A stretch of 48,627 bases of DNA from Candidatus Tayloriibacteriota bacterium. GTDB lineage: Bacteria > Patescibacteriota > Minisyncoccia > Phycocordibacterales > SIBU01. Positions within the stretch are counted from its first letter, which is position 1, and every line of letters starts with the position of its first letter. The notes beneath the pieces are model-generated. The model was not told where the DNA came from. It searched no databases and worked only from the letters and a program-made list of their open reading frames with translations. The translations under genes and the position numbers were made by a program. This document shows positions 29,160-38,081 of this stretch, in pieces. The stretch is taken from the NCBI GenBank assembly GCA_009695005.1, contig SIBU01000005.1, positions 1-48,627 of the forward strand, in the 5' to 3' direction.

Positions 29160-29810
29160 TTATTTTGTGACGGCTATTTGAGGTACACCCGCAACAGCTA
29201 TTTTTTGTTCAATTTGTCTTAATGCTGGGAATTGACTCAGCGCCTTTACAGCAGCACGGGCAATATTAAGTTTATTCTTGCTTCCCGAAAAAATCTTCCC
29301 GGCGATATCGTGAATACCAGCCAACTCAAATACATCTCGGAGTGCGCTTCCAGCGATAAGACCGCGGCCCTTTGCTGGCATAATCATAATGCGAGCACTA
29401 GAATACTTAACGGAAACCTCGTATGGAATTGATAAATTTTTTGTAAGTGCTATTTTCAAAAGATTCTTTCTAGCATTTTTTGTGGCCTTATCGATAGCCA
29501 AAGAAGTGTCACCGGCCTTGCCTGTGCCAACTCCAACTGAACCCTTGCGATTACCGATAACAATGGCAACACTAAAACTGAATCGGCGTCCACCAGAGGC
29601 AACTCGAGTTACTCTTCGAATATTTAAAATCTTTTGATCGAATTCTGACTTAACTCTCTCCTCTCGTGGTCGTTTTCTGTCAGGGCGAGAACTTCGAAAA
29701 CCTCCTCGTGCCGGTTGAGCATCCTTTGAGGCGCCGACAACAGGAACACTCTTACTTATAACAGTAGCGACTACAGAAGGTACAGATGATTGTTTTGTTT
29801 CGTTTTCCAT
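29160..29810 (-). CDS. rpsE: 30S ribosomal protein uS5
   Basis: VTRVASGGRRFSFSVAIVIGNRKGSVGVGTGKAGD. Confidence 0.96.
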   Translation of the reverse strand: MENETKQSSVPSVVATVISKSVPVVGASKDAQPARGGFRSSRPDRKRPREERVKSEFDQKILNIRRVTRVASGGRRFSFSVAIVIGNRKGSVGVGTGKAGDTSLAIDKATKNARKNLLKIALTKNLSIPYEVSVKYSSARIMIMPAKGRGLIAGSALRDVFELAGIHDIAGKIFSGSKNKLNIARAAVKALSQFPALRQIEQKIAVAGVPQIAVTK

Positions 29811-29812
29811 AA

Positions 29813-30163
29813 TTAAAATTTAAGACCCCCTTCTCTTGCGCCGTCAGCCATCGCCTTAATACGGCCGGTGTAAACGTAACCACCACGATCAAACACCACC
29901 TTTTGAATTTTCTGCTCTACAGCCTTTTTTGCGATAGCCTTTCCTGTCTCACGTGCAGCCTCAGTCTTATTGGAAGCCTTAATGCCAAGAGAGGAAGCGG
30001 CAACAATGGTCACAGCCTTTTCATCATTGATAAGTTGGGCGTAAATGTAGCCGTTGGACTTGAAAGCCGAAAAACGAGGTATCAATGCAGTACCAGAAAT
30101 ACGAGAACGGATTCTCTTATGTCGTCTTATCCTTTTTTCAATTTTGATTTTGTTTTTATCCAT
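29813..30163 (-). CDS. rplR: 50S ribosomal protein uL18
   Basis: RRHKRIRSRISGTALIPRFSAFKSNGYIYAQLINDEKA. Confidence 0.95.
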   Translation of the reverse strand: MDKNKIKIEKRIRRHKRIRSRISGTALIPRFSAFKSNGYIYAQLINDEKAVTIVAASSLGIKASNKTEAARETGKAIAKKAVEQKIQKVVFDRGGYVYTGRIKAMADGAREGGLKF

Positions 30164-30257
30164 GTTTTTAGTTGAAAGTTGTTAGATTAAAGATTTAAGT
30201 TAAGATACGCAATTCTTGATTTTTCTCTTACTTTAATCTTTCAACTTTAATCCTGCT

Positions 30258-30791
30258 CTACGCTGTCTTCTTACCTTGCTTTCTTCTGATAACTTCATCG
30301 TGATATCTGATACCCTTACCTTTGTACGGCTCAGGCTTCTTCAAATCACGAATTTTAGCGGCAAATTGTCCAACCAATTCTGTATTAATTCCGGATATTA
30401 ACAAAGCACCTTTTTCAGCAACAACCTTAAGTCCCTCTGGAATTTTAACTTTTATCTGATGTGAAAAACCTAAGTTTAGCACCACTTCACTACCCTTCAC
30501 TTCGGCCTTAAAACCGATACCTTCAATAATCAATCTTTTCTGAAATGGTGTGGTAACACCTGCAATCATATTTGAAGCATGCGCAGAATAAGTTCCCCAT
30601 AGAGATTTAGACGCGCGGTCATTTTTTTGCAAAGAAACCTTAAGCGATCCATCTACAACTTCAAAGACCACAGCTGTACTGAAATCACGAGTGATTGTTC
30701 CTTGAGAACCTTTCACTGAAAGTGTCTGACCGGCTACTGTTACAGTAACGCCAGCTGGAATAGTTATTGGTTTTTTTCCAATTCGTGACAT
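30258..30791 (-). CDS. rplF: 50S ribosomal protein uL6
   Basis: MSRIGKKPITIPAGVTV ... KPEPYKGKGIRYHDEVIRRKQGKKTA. Confidence 0.97.
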   Translation of the reverse strand: MSRIGKKPITIPAGVTVTVAGQTLSVKGSQGTITRDFSTAVVFEVVDGSLKVSLQKNDRASKSLWGTYSAHASNMIAGVTTPFQKRLIIEGIGFKAEVKGSEVVLNLGFSHQIKVKIPEGLKVVAEKGALLISGINTELVGQFAAKIRDLKKPEPYKGKGIRYHDEVIRRKQGKKTA

Positions 30792-30796
30792 AAATT

Positions 30797-31192
30797 TTAC
30801 CAAATTAAAAACAAAGCTTCCCCACCAACATTCTCCTTGCGGGCTTCTTTATCGGTTAAAACACCCTTTGGTGTTGAAAGAATTAAACTACCAAAACCGC
30901 TCTTGATTGGCTTAACATCATCAATTTTCTTGTAGATTCTTTTTGAAGGCTTGGAAAGTCTTCGGGCACCCTTAAATCTTGGTGAGCCGTCAACAAGAAC
31001 AAGCTTTGCCTCAATTTGCTTGGTAACTTTTTTACCTTTCTTTGGAAGCACCTCAACGTACCCTGCTCTCTCCAAAGCAACGAGGACAGCCAAAACAAAC
31101 TTCGAGTGTTGAAAAACTACCTGCTCCTTGTTTGTAAGAGCGGCATTTTTGATCCGTACGATCATATCTGCAATTATATCTGTTGGTACCAT
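30797..31192 (-). CDS. rpsH: 30S ribosomal protein uS8
   Basis: DIIADMIVRIKNAALTNKEQV ... STPKGVLTDKEARKENVGGEALFLIW. Confidence 0.95.
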   Translation of the reverse strand: MVPTDIIADMIVRIKNAALTNKEQVVFQHSKFVLAVLVALERAGYVEVLPKKGKKVTKQIEAKLVLVDGSPRFKGARRLSKPSKRIYKKIDDVKPIKSGFGSLILSTPKGVLTDKEARKENVGGEALFLIW

Positions 31193-31268
31193 TGTTTTGA
31201 TTTTCTTATCTTTACCGCCGCGATTTCGACATTCAAATTATTAAATATCGGAATCGTGGCGAGAATTA

Positions 31269-31454
31269 CTACCATGACGATTTCTTAACTCCTGGAATCA
31301 TACCCTCGTTGGCATACTCTCTAAAACAAATACGGCACAAACCGAAATCTCTCATATATCCATGCTTTCGGCCACATCTAAAACAGCGTCGCACCAATCG
31401 TGTGCTAAATTTTGGTTTCTTCTGTGAACGCGCTATTACTGATGTTTTTGCCAT
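31269..31454 (-). CDS. rpsN: 30S ribosomal protein uS14 (zinc-binding type)
   Basis: [38 protein letters not shown]. Confidence 0.96.
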   Translation of the reverse strand: MAKTSVIARSQKKPKFSTRLVRRCFRCGRKHGYMRDFGLCRICFREYANEGMIPGVKKSSW

Positions 31455-31596
31455 ATATATTTACTTTGAACTATATTTTTAGCTTTATTTTAACAAAGGT
31501 CGTCCCTTTAGAAAAAATAAAAGCTCTTCGAAAGCTTGGCCGTAATGCTATCAAAGGCCGAATGTCCTGTCAATCAAAAAACAAAGCAACTAAAGG

Positions 31597-32154
31597 TTAC
31601 TTTTTATCTTTTCCTACCGAAGCCTTCTTAAAAGGAAAGCCCAAGTGCTCAAAGAAAGCTTGCGCCTCTTTTCTGGATTTAGCGGTAGTAACTACGGTTA
31701 CGCCAATTCCAAAAACGTCCTTAAGTTCCTCATCGATAGTTTCAGGGAAAATAGTATGCTCCTTAAGTCCCAAGCTTATGTTTCCCATGTCATCAATAGA
31801 CGTAGTAGACAAACCTCGAAAGTCCTTTGTTCTTGGTAGAGCAATATTTAAAAGCTTATCCAAAAAACTAAACATCCGAGCTCCACGAAGAGTTACTTGA
31901 GTACCAACAGGGTCATTTTCACGAACCTTGAAAGAAGCGATAGATTTCTTGGCACCCTTAGTGGTGATTTTCTGGCCAGCAATTTTTGAAAGACGATCTT
32001 TAACAATTTCAATTTTTTTCTTATCTTTAAATGAACCTATACCAGAAGACAAGACAATCTTAACAAGCTTCGGTGCCTGCATAACATTGGTATAACTGAA
32101 ATCCTTTTTCAGTAGTTCAAATATTCCTTTTTCTATTTCTTTTACGGTTTTCAT
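31597..32154 (-). CDS. rplE: 50S ribosomal protein uL5
   Basis: NVMQAPKLVKIVLSSGIG ... GQKITTKGAKKSIASFKVRENDPVGTQVTLRG. Confidence 0.96.
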   Translation of the reverse strand: MKTVKEIEKGIFELLKKDFSYTNVMQAPKLVKIVLSSGIGSFKDKKKIEIVKDRLSKIAGQKITTKGAKKSIASFKVRENDPVGTQVTLRGARMFSFLDKLLNIALPRTKDFRGLSTTSIDDMGNISLGLKEHTIFPETIDEELKDVFGIGVTVVTTAKSRKEAQAFFEHLGFPFKKASVGKDKK

Positions 32155-32241
32155 AAATGTAGGGTTAGGGTGGGGAGTTTAGGGTTTAGTCTTTTCCGAA
32201 TCGGAGTAGATACTAGCCTCTCTCTCTTCCCTTCTGTAATC

Positions 32242-32547
32242 TTAAATTTCTTTTCCGCTCCTTCTGCTTATTCTGACAAATCGCTCTCCAACCAACTTCT
32301 TACCAACTCTCACTGCCTTTTTTGTATCCGGATCGGAAACCATCACGTTAGAAATATGAATCGGCATAGCCTTATCGATTATTTGCCCTTTCTCCCCTCC
32401 TTTTCTAGGCTTCTGATGTTTCTTGCGAAGATTAAGACCAGTTACAACAACCATATCCTTCTTTGGAATTGCAAGCGAAACCAAACCGGACTTTCCTTTG
32501 TCCTTACCTGCGATAATTATTACTTTGTCATTCTTTTTAATCTTCAT
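32242..32547 (-). CDS. rplX: 50S ribosomal protein uL24
   Basis: KKNDKVIIIAGKDKGKSGLV. Confidence 0.94.
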   Translation of the reverse strand: MKIKKNDKVIIIAGKDKGKSGLVSLAIPKKDMVVVTGLNLRKKHQKPRKGGEKGQIIDKAMPIHISNVMVSDPDTKKAVRVGKKLVGERFVRISRRSGKEI

Positions 32548-32561
32548 AAATCGTATGTTAT

Positions 32562-32933
32562 CTATACTATTTCAGGAGCTCTTGATGCAATCGTCTGGAA
32601 ACCAGCCTCACTTATCTCTCGTGGAATTGGACCGAAAACACGTCCAGCGATCGGTTCATTCTTTCCCTTTTCCAGAATCACAACCGCATTCTCGTCAAAG
32701 CGGATATAAGAACCATCCTTGCGCCTGTAAGCCTTTCTCTGTCGTACAACAACGGCATGGAGCACGTCCTTCTTCTTTACTGCCTTGCGTGGCTCAGCCT
32801 TTTGAACAGACAAAACAACAATCTCTCCTAACTCCGCATAGTGCTTCATTGAACCTCCAAGAACCTTGAAAATTCTTCCGATTTTTGCTCCGGAGTTATC
32901 AGCTATATTCACAATGGATCTTGGTTGAATCAT
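32562..32933 (-). CDS. rplN: 50S ribosomal protein uL14
   Basis: MIQPRSIVNIADNSGAKIGRIFKVLGG. Confidence 0.97.
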   Translation of the reverse strand: MIQPRSIVNIADNSGAKIGRIFKVLGGSMKHYAELGEIVVLSVQKAEPRKAVKKKDVLHAVVVRQRKAYRRKDGSYIRFDENAVVILEKGKNEPIAGRVFGPIPREISEAGFQTIASRAPEIV

Positions 32934-32950
32934 ATATTTAAATTAAAAAT

Positions 32951-33205
32951 CTATACAACCGTAAAATGCTTATCTTTAGAAATTGGACGACATTCAACAA
33001 TCGAAACAAGCTCTCCTTCTTTTTTGGTATTACCCGCATCATGAGCCTTGAATCGTTTCGTAACCTTAAAATACTTATCGTATTTAGGATGCTTAATAAA
33101 ACGATCAATCGCCACAACGATCGTATCCTTCATCTTAGTAGAAACAACCTTGCCGCGAAGTGGTTTTTTTGATGGCTCTGATTTTGTTACTTTTTTTGGT
33201 TCCAT
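32951..33205 (-). CDS. rpsQ: 30S ribosomal protein uS17
   Basis: LRGKVVSTKMKDTIVVAIDRFIKHPKYDKYFKVTKRFKAHD. Confidence 0.95.
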   Translation of the reverse strand: MEPKKVTKSEPSKKPLRGKVVSTKMKDTIVVAIDRFIKHPKYDKYFKVTKRFKAHDAGNTKKEGELVSIVECRPISKDKHFTVV

Positions 33206-33215
33206 ATATTTAAAA

Positions 33216-33401
33216 TTATTTTGTCTTCTGAATATTTAATTCAGTCAAAATCTGAGCAATGGCAGTGCGAATTGCCCGACCGGATTTCACATTTTTTATT
33301 TTGCCACCAGACATAGCAAAACGAAAAACACGAAGCTCTTCTCGCTTATCTGAAAGCACTTTGTTCAACTCATTTTCAGTTTTTCCTTTGAAATCTTTCA
33401 T
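33216..33401 (-). CDS. rpmC: 50S ribosomal protein uL29
   Basis: MKDFKGKTENELNKVLSDKREELRVFRFAMSGGKIKN. Confidence 0.9.
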   Translation of the reverse strand: MKDFKGKTENELNKVLSDKREELRVFRFAMSGGKIKNVKSGRAIRTAIAQILTELNIQKTK

Positions 33402-33410
33402 GTTGATAGT

Positions 33411-33836
33411 TTAAAATATCTCGCGACTTACTATCTTAATTTTCACGGGCAATTTAGTACCTGCCTTTCGCAAAGCCTCACGGGCGACAGCCTCAGGAAC
33501 TCCATCAATCTCGAAAATCATTCGCCCTGGTCTAACTTGTACACAGTAACCCTGGATATCACCCTTACCCTTTCCCATGCCTACTTCAGCGGCCTTTTGA
33601 GTAAATGGTCTATCGGGAAAAATACGAATCCAAATTTTACCGCCCTTACCGGCTGAACGTGACAAAACTTTTCGAGCGGCTTCTAATTGCTTTGACTCGA
33701 TACGCTCTGCAGCCATGGCTTTCACACCAAAAGAACCAAAACTTAATTCTGTTCCACGGGTTTCAACCCAAGCACGCTTGGCGTTTCGCCTTGAAGTGTG
33801 CCACTTTCTGTATTTTACTTTCTTTGGTACTAACAT
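33411..33836 (-). CDS. rplP: 50S ribosomal protein uL16
   Basis: MLVPKKVKYRKWH ... GKGKGDIQGYCVQVRPGRMIFEIDGV. Confidence 0.97.
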   Translation of the reverse strand: MLVPKKVKYRKWHTSRRNAKRAWVETRGTELSFGSFGVKAMAAERIESKQLEAARKVLSRSAGKGGKIWIRIFPDRPFTQKAAEVGMGKGKGDIQGYCVQVRPGRMIFEIDGVPEAVAREALRKAGTKLPVKIKIVSREIF

Positions 33837-33922
33837 GGTTTTTTACTTAAAACTGACAACCTGCAATCTCTAACAAAATATTCCTTTCGATTTTTTGTTA
33901 GTTGCAAGTCTTATGTCGTTGG

Positions 33923-34588
33923 TTATTTTTTATCTTTATCAAAAACATCGCCCTTATACACCCAAACCTTAATTCCGATATCGCCGTAGGTCATATGAGC
34001 CTTATCACGTGCAAAATCGATATCAGCGCGGAATGTTTGCAATGGAATTCTCCCTCTCTTGAGTTCCTCTGAACGTGCCATGTCGGCTCCTCCCAAACGA
34101 CCTCCAAGATAAATCTTCACTCCCTTAACGTCCCTGTTGGCCATAACCTTTTCAATGGTCTGCTTCATAACACGTCGGAAAGGCATACGCTTCTCCAAAC
34201 CTTCCGCCACCATCTGACAAACAATCGCGGAGTTAGACTCTGGTGAACGAACTTCCTCGATGTCGAGTTTAAGTTCTTGAGTCATTGGAACTTTTTCCTT
34301 ATTCAAAAGTTTTACTATTCCTGTCTTAAGTTTAGTTGCACCTTCGCCAACTTTGCCGATAATCATACCCGGTCTTGAAGTTTTAATGACAATTCTGTAG
34401 GTCTTCTGACTTCTCTCCAATTCAACACCAGCAACATACATGCCACGAAGTTTTTTATCCAAAAATTCTCGTACCAAAATATCAGCGCGAAGGAATTCCT
34501 TGTACTTCTTATCCATTGAAAACCAGCGGCTTTTCCAGTCGCGGATAATTCCTAGTCTATGTGAATATGGATGGACAGTGTGAGACAT
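33923..34588 (-). CDS. rpsC: 30S ribosomal protein uS3
   Basis: MSHTVHPYSHRLGIIRDWKSRWF; GMIIGKVGEGATKLK; KVMANRDVKGVKIYLGGRLGGADMAR. Confidence 0.97.
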   Translation of the reverse strand: MSHTVHPYSHRLGIIRDWKSRWFSMDKKYKEFLRADILVREFLDKKLRGMYVAGVELERSQKTYRIVIKTSRPGMIIGKVGEGATKLKTGIVKLLNKEKVPMTQELKLDIEEVRSPESNSAIVCQMVAEGLEKRMPFRRVMKQTIEKVMANRDVKGVKIYLGGRLGGADMARSEELKRGRIPLQTFRADIDFARDKAHMTYGDIGIKVWVYKGDVFDKDKK

Positions 34589-34598
34589 AAAATTAACT

Positions 34599-35012
34599 TT
34601 ACGACTTACTACCAACAACTGATAAAGGTTTTGATTGCATCTTTTTATTTGACTTCACTGTTGACTGATTATTATCAACCGTTTGTCGTTCATCCAAAAC
34701 AAGCGATACATGGCAAGTTCTTTTTAAAATTGGAAATGCACTTCCTCGAGCTCGGGGCATAGAGCGTTTCAAAGTCGCTCCCGCATCAACGCGAAATTCT
34801 TTAATGAACAAAGTTTTCTCGTCGATACTGTAAGTGTTCTTTGCACTTTGAATGGCTGACTTTATAAGTTTAACCAAAGGAAGAGCGGCTGCTTTTGTGG
34901 TCACTGACAAAATTTCAATGGCCTTTTCCACAGATTTTCCTTTTACCAAATCGCTTACCAACCGAACTTTTCGGGGTGACTGGCGGTAAGTTTTAAGTTG
35001 GGCGGTAATCAT
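34599..35012 (-). CDS. rplV: 50S ribosomal protein uL22
   Basis: YRQSPRKVRLVSDLVKGKSVEKAIEIL. Confidence 0.95.
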   Translation of the reverse strand: MITAQLKTYRQSPRKVRLVSDLVKGKSVEKAIEILSVTTKAAALPLVKLIKSAIQSAKNTYSIDEKTLFIKEFRVDAGATLKRSMPRARGSAFPILKRTCHVSLVLDERQTVDNNQSTVKSNKKMQSKPLSVVGSKS

Positions 35013-35017
35013 AAAAA

Positions 35018-35362
35018 TTATTTTTTAGCGTCCGAGGTGGCGGCTTTAGCTGCTTGAGCGGCGGCGATCTCACCTTCCTTGGCCTTGATTTCTATATCTT
35101 TTTGCATTTTACCTCCGTGCTTAATAAATTTTCGAGTCAAGGAAAATTCGCCCAAACGGTGTCCTACCATATCTTCCTCTACAAGCACTTCTGGAAAACT
35201 CTTGCCGTTATGTACTAAAAATTTAAAACCAACCATCTCAGGGGCAATCTGACAAGCTCTTGACCATGTCTTAATAGGCGCGGATTGTTCCGGTCTTTTG
35301 CCTGCAATCTTTTTCAAGAGTCGCGGGTCTACATATGGTCCTTTTGCGAGTGAACGTGTCAT
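35018..35362 (-). CDS. rpsS: 30S ribosomal protein uS19
   Basis: MTRSLAKGPYVDPRLLKKI ... VGHRLGEFSLTRKFIKHGGK; start re-assigned to 35362. Confidence 0.95.
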   Translation of the reverse strand: MTRSLAKGPYVDPRLLKKIAGKRPEQSAPIKTWSRACQIAPEMVGFKFLVHNGKSFPEVLVEEDMVGHRLGEFSLTRKFIKHGGKMQKDIEIKAKEGEIAAAQAAKAATSDAKK

Positions 35363-35399
35363 TTTTAAATTAAAAAGCCCCGTAAAGAGCGTGGCTACT

Positions 35400-35427
35400 A
35401 TCCTAACAGAATGGCAATAAAAGTCAA
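35400..35427 (-). promoter_or_regulatory. Candidate promoter for rpsS-downstream cluster
   Basis: Minus strand TTGACT-N16-TAGGAT. Confidence 0.55.
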
Positions 35428-35702
35428 ACTCCTTGCGACAACTCCGACCTATCAATTTTCCTCGTGATTTTTCCTCCCCTACAATGCGACAACACATCAA
35501 GATAGAAGACCAAATATTTAGGAGTTATTCTCACCAGTATTCGCCGTTTCGTCCTTGTCCGCAGTACCCGATAGTGCAGTAGTGTTGCACATCCCAGAAA
35601 ATCAACGTCTTACAGTAATTTTTTGACTTAAACTTCTAACCATTACCAACCGTTGCCCTGCTTCGCGGGGCCGACTGCACAGTCGTAAATTATTATATAA
35701 AG

Positions 35703-35750
35703 AAAATCCCCCTTCACAAATCCAAGAAGGGATTTTTGAAGAGGGATAGA
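35703..35750 (-). terminator. Terminator after the inserted ORF
   Basis: AAATCCC-CCTTC/GAAGG-GATTTTT inverted repeat. Confidence 0.65.
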
Positions 35751-35768
35751 AATCGAAGAAAATAAGGT

Positions 35769-36566
35769 TTAAGGTTTGAGGGAAAGGACAATTGCCTCAC
35801 GAAAAGCCATGTCGTCGGCCTCGTGGCCCGCGTCGTAGTCGCGGAACCACACATCGCCGTAAGTCGGACTGAAGAAGCCGTACGCGACGCGACCGTCGGG
35901 CAATGCGTTTTCCGGAAACCATGTCCGTGTCGGACCCGAGTCAAGAAGCTGCTCCTCAACCCCACGCCAGAGACTGGTACCGATGCCGTAGCCACGGAGG
36001 TGGAGCGGGTGAGTTTGCCTACCCGCAAACCAATGTTTGGCAAACTTAGGCGGAAGGCCCATGGTTGCCGGAGTCGGTGTGATAGAGCGCTCAACAAGAT
36101 ACAAACGTGGGGTGTCGAACGTACCCGAACCGCAGTACTTCATGACGTCCGTGCCTTCGTACACCGATAGCCCTCGCGATTTCAAAGCCTTGTCCACCAT
36201 GTCCCGATTTGTAAAACCAGGGTCAAAGATGGGCAAAACATGTTTCCATGGAAGCCGGGCCGGAAGCGGAAACTTATCACGGAGAATAATTTCCGTACCG
36301 AAGTGCTCCTTCGTGAACCGCTCCATATGATCAAACCACTGTATGCAATCGGTCTCTTCAATCGGGAAGCCTGTCGTTTCAACAGGAACTGCCGTGACAG
36401 GAATAGCCCCAGGAAGCGCGAAGGTCTGTTTTAGCCTTTGGGGAATCTGTGGCCGGTTTTCTCCCCGAAGATAATGTTTGCATTCTTCAGTGCCGGCCGC
36501 CCTAATGTGTGGAACAATCATAGCGAGCAGATCCACTTGCTCTTTCTGCAAGGTTGCCTCGTTCAT
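35769..36566 (-). CDS. Unknown 265-aa protein inserted between rplB and rpsS
   Basis: Long ORF, visibly more GC-rich than its neighbours; no family recognised. Confidence 0.7.
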   Translation of the reverse strand: MNEATLQKEQVDLLAMIVPHIRAAGTEECKHYLRGENRPQIPQRLKQTFALPGAIPVTAVPVETTGFPIEETDCIQWFDHMERFTKEHFGTEIILRDKFPLPARLPWKHVLPIFDPGFTNRDMVDKALKSRGLSVYEGTDVMKYCGSGTFDTPRLYLVERSITPTPATMGLPPKFAKHWFAGRQTHPLHLRGYGIGTSLWRGVEEQLLDSGPTRTWFPENALPDGRVAYGFFSPTYGDVWFRDYDAGHEADDMAFREAIVLSLKP

Positions 36567-36621
36567 AATGAGGATGCCTTTCTTCCTTTTGGCGAGTCGC
36601 GTATACGACTACTTTGTTTAT

Positions 36622-36670
36622 GCCGGGGATTTTTGGCCCCGAGTCTCCTCGAGAGGCAAAAATCCCCGGC
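36622..36670. repeat. 14-bp perfect inverted repeat in the leader of the inserted ORF
   Basis: gccggggatttttg / caaaaatccccggc. Confidence 0.85.
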
Positions 36671-36740
36671 CAAATTAATATTTAACCTTGTATTTGAAGG
36701 TACTTTTAGCTACCAATTTTTACCATATTTATAGTCAAAA

Positions 36741-36775
36741 GCAAGGCCGGTTCCGCTTTACGGAACCGGCCTTGC
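36741..36775 (-). terminator. Strong terminator directly after rplB
   Basis: GCAAGGCCGGTTCCG-loop-CGGAACCGGCCTTGC, followed by TTTT on the minus strand. Confidence 0.85.
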
Positions 36776-36785
36776 TTGATTAATT

Positions 36786-37640
36786 TTATTGATTACCCTT
36801 TCTTGACTTCCCAACCCTTCTTCTTGAAACAATAAACACGTTTGAGTATTTCTTCGGTGTTCGGGACTTTTGTCCTTTGCCGACATGCTTGCCCCAACGA
36901 GTTTTGGCAAAGCGAAGCCCACGACCTTGTTTACCTTCACCTCCTCCGTATGGGTGGTCAACAGGGTTTTGAGCGCTTGCTCGAACTGTCGGTCGGATAC
37001 CGAGCCATCGTGAACGCCCGGCCTTTCCGATGTTTACCAATCGATTTTCATCATTTGAAACTTCTCCGATTGATGCCCAAGCTGTATCTAAAATCTTTCG
37101 AACCTCAGTTGAAGGCATCTTAATATGAGTATAGCCGGCATCTTGAGCAATCACTTCAGCGTAATTCCCCGCCGAACGGCCAATCTTTGCGCCTCCAAAA
37201 GTTTTTAACTCAACGTTATAAACAAAAGTGTTGATTGGAATTTTTCTGAGTGGCAATCGGTTACCAGGGGTAAGAGGTGCATTTTCGGAAATTATAAATG
37301 AATCACCAACCTTGAGAGATTTCGGTAAAATAACATATCGTCTTTCACCGTCCTTATAACAAACAAGAGCGATAAAAGCAGTCCTATTAGGGTCATACTC
37401 AATGGTTTCAACTACGGCCGGAATATCTCGCTTTTCAAGAGTAAAATCAATTTCACGGAAAAGTCTTTTGTGACCGCCTCCTTTGTGACGTGTCGTCATT
37501 CTTCCACGATTGTTACGTCCTACATGGCGCTTAAAACCGCTGGTCAGAGACTTATGTGGCTCTGAAGCAGTCAGAATATCACCATACGAAATGGTGGTCA
37601 TGTGTCGGCGTGATTTACTTGTTGGTTTGTAGGATTTCAT
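36786..37640 (-). CDS. rplB: 50S ribosomal protein uL2
   Basis: KSYKPTSKSRRHMT ... GRNNRGRMTTRHKGGGHKRLFR ... NPVDHPYGGGEGKQGRG. Confidence 0.97.
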   Translation of the reverse strand: MKSYKPTSKSRRHMTTISYGDILTASEPHKSLTSGFKRHVGRNNRGRMTTRHKGGGHKRLFREIDFTLEKRDIPAVVETIEYDPNRTAFIALVCYKDGERRYVILPKSLKVGDSFIISENAPLTPGNRLPLRKIPINTFVYNVELKTFGGAKIGRSAGNYAEVIAQDAGYTHIKMPSTEVRKILDTAWASIGEVSNDENRLVNIGKAGRSRWLGIRPTVRASAQNPVDHPYGGGEGKQGRGLRFAKTRWGKHVGKGQKSRTPKKYSNVFIVSRRRVGKSRKGNQ

Positions 37641-37650
37641 AAAAAAATTA

Positions 37651-38073
37651 TTATGCCAATTCTATCTTATCTCCGGCTTGCAAATAGACATAAGCCTTGT
37701 AAGCGGTCTTGCCATAGGAAATATGACCGCGGACAAAAGATTTTTTAGGTGGTACTCTCAAAACTGCCACCTTTACCGGAACAACTTTATACAAAACCTG
37801 AACAGCTAATGAAACGTTTCGAGCGTTAGCTTTCTTTGTAACTTCAAAAACGCAAACCATTCTGCCTTGCTTCTCTGAAAGAATAGCTGGCTTTTCAGTA
37901 ATTCTTGGTCTTACGATAATGCTTGAAGCATCAACGTGTGATAAACCTAAACCCACAGCCATGTTAGTTTTAGGCTTCACTACTGATACTTTAGTCGCCT
38001 TAACAGCCTTGACTGTCTTCTTAGCAACTTTTTCAGAAGCGACTTTATTCTTTTTTAAATTGAGAATTGCCAT
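37651..38073 (-). CDS. rplW: 50S ribosomal protein uL23 with basic N-terminal extension
   Basis: IIVRPRITEKPAILSEKQGRMVCVFEVTKKANA; position. Confidence 0.92.
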   Translation of the reverse strand: MAILNLKKNKVASEKVAKKTVKAVKATKVSVVKPKTNMAVGLGLSHVDASSIIVRPRITEKPAILSEKQGRMVCVFEVTKKANARNVSLAVQVLYKVVPVKVAVLRVPPKKSFVRGHISYGKTAYKAYVYLQAGDKIELA

Positions 38074-38081
38074 GATATTTA

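Noticed and set aside
31412-31900. Plus-strand 162-aa ORF.
   Set aside because: Overlaps rpsN and rplE on the opposite strand; antisense artefact.
32160-32190. Telomere-like CCCTAA/TTAGGG words upstream of rplE.
   Set aside because: Only a few imperfect units; part of the leader shared with rplT.
35540-35620. Minus-strand 24-codon ORF MCNTTALSGTADKDETANTGENNS, like a ribosomal-protein tail.
   Set aside because: No ribosome-binding site; too short to support. May be a relic of the insertion.
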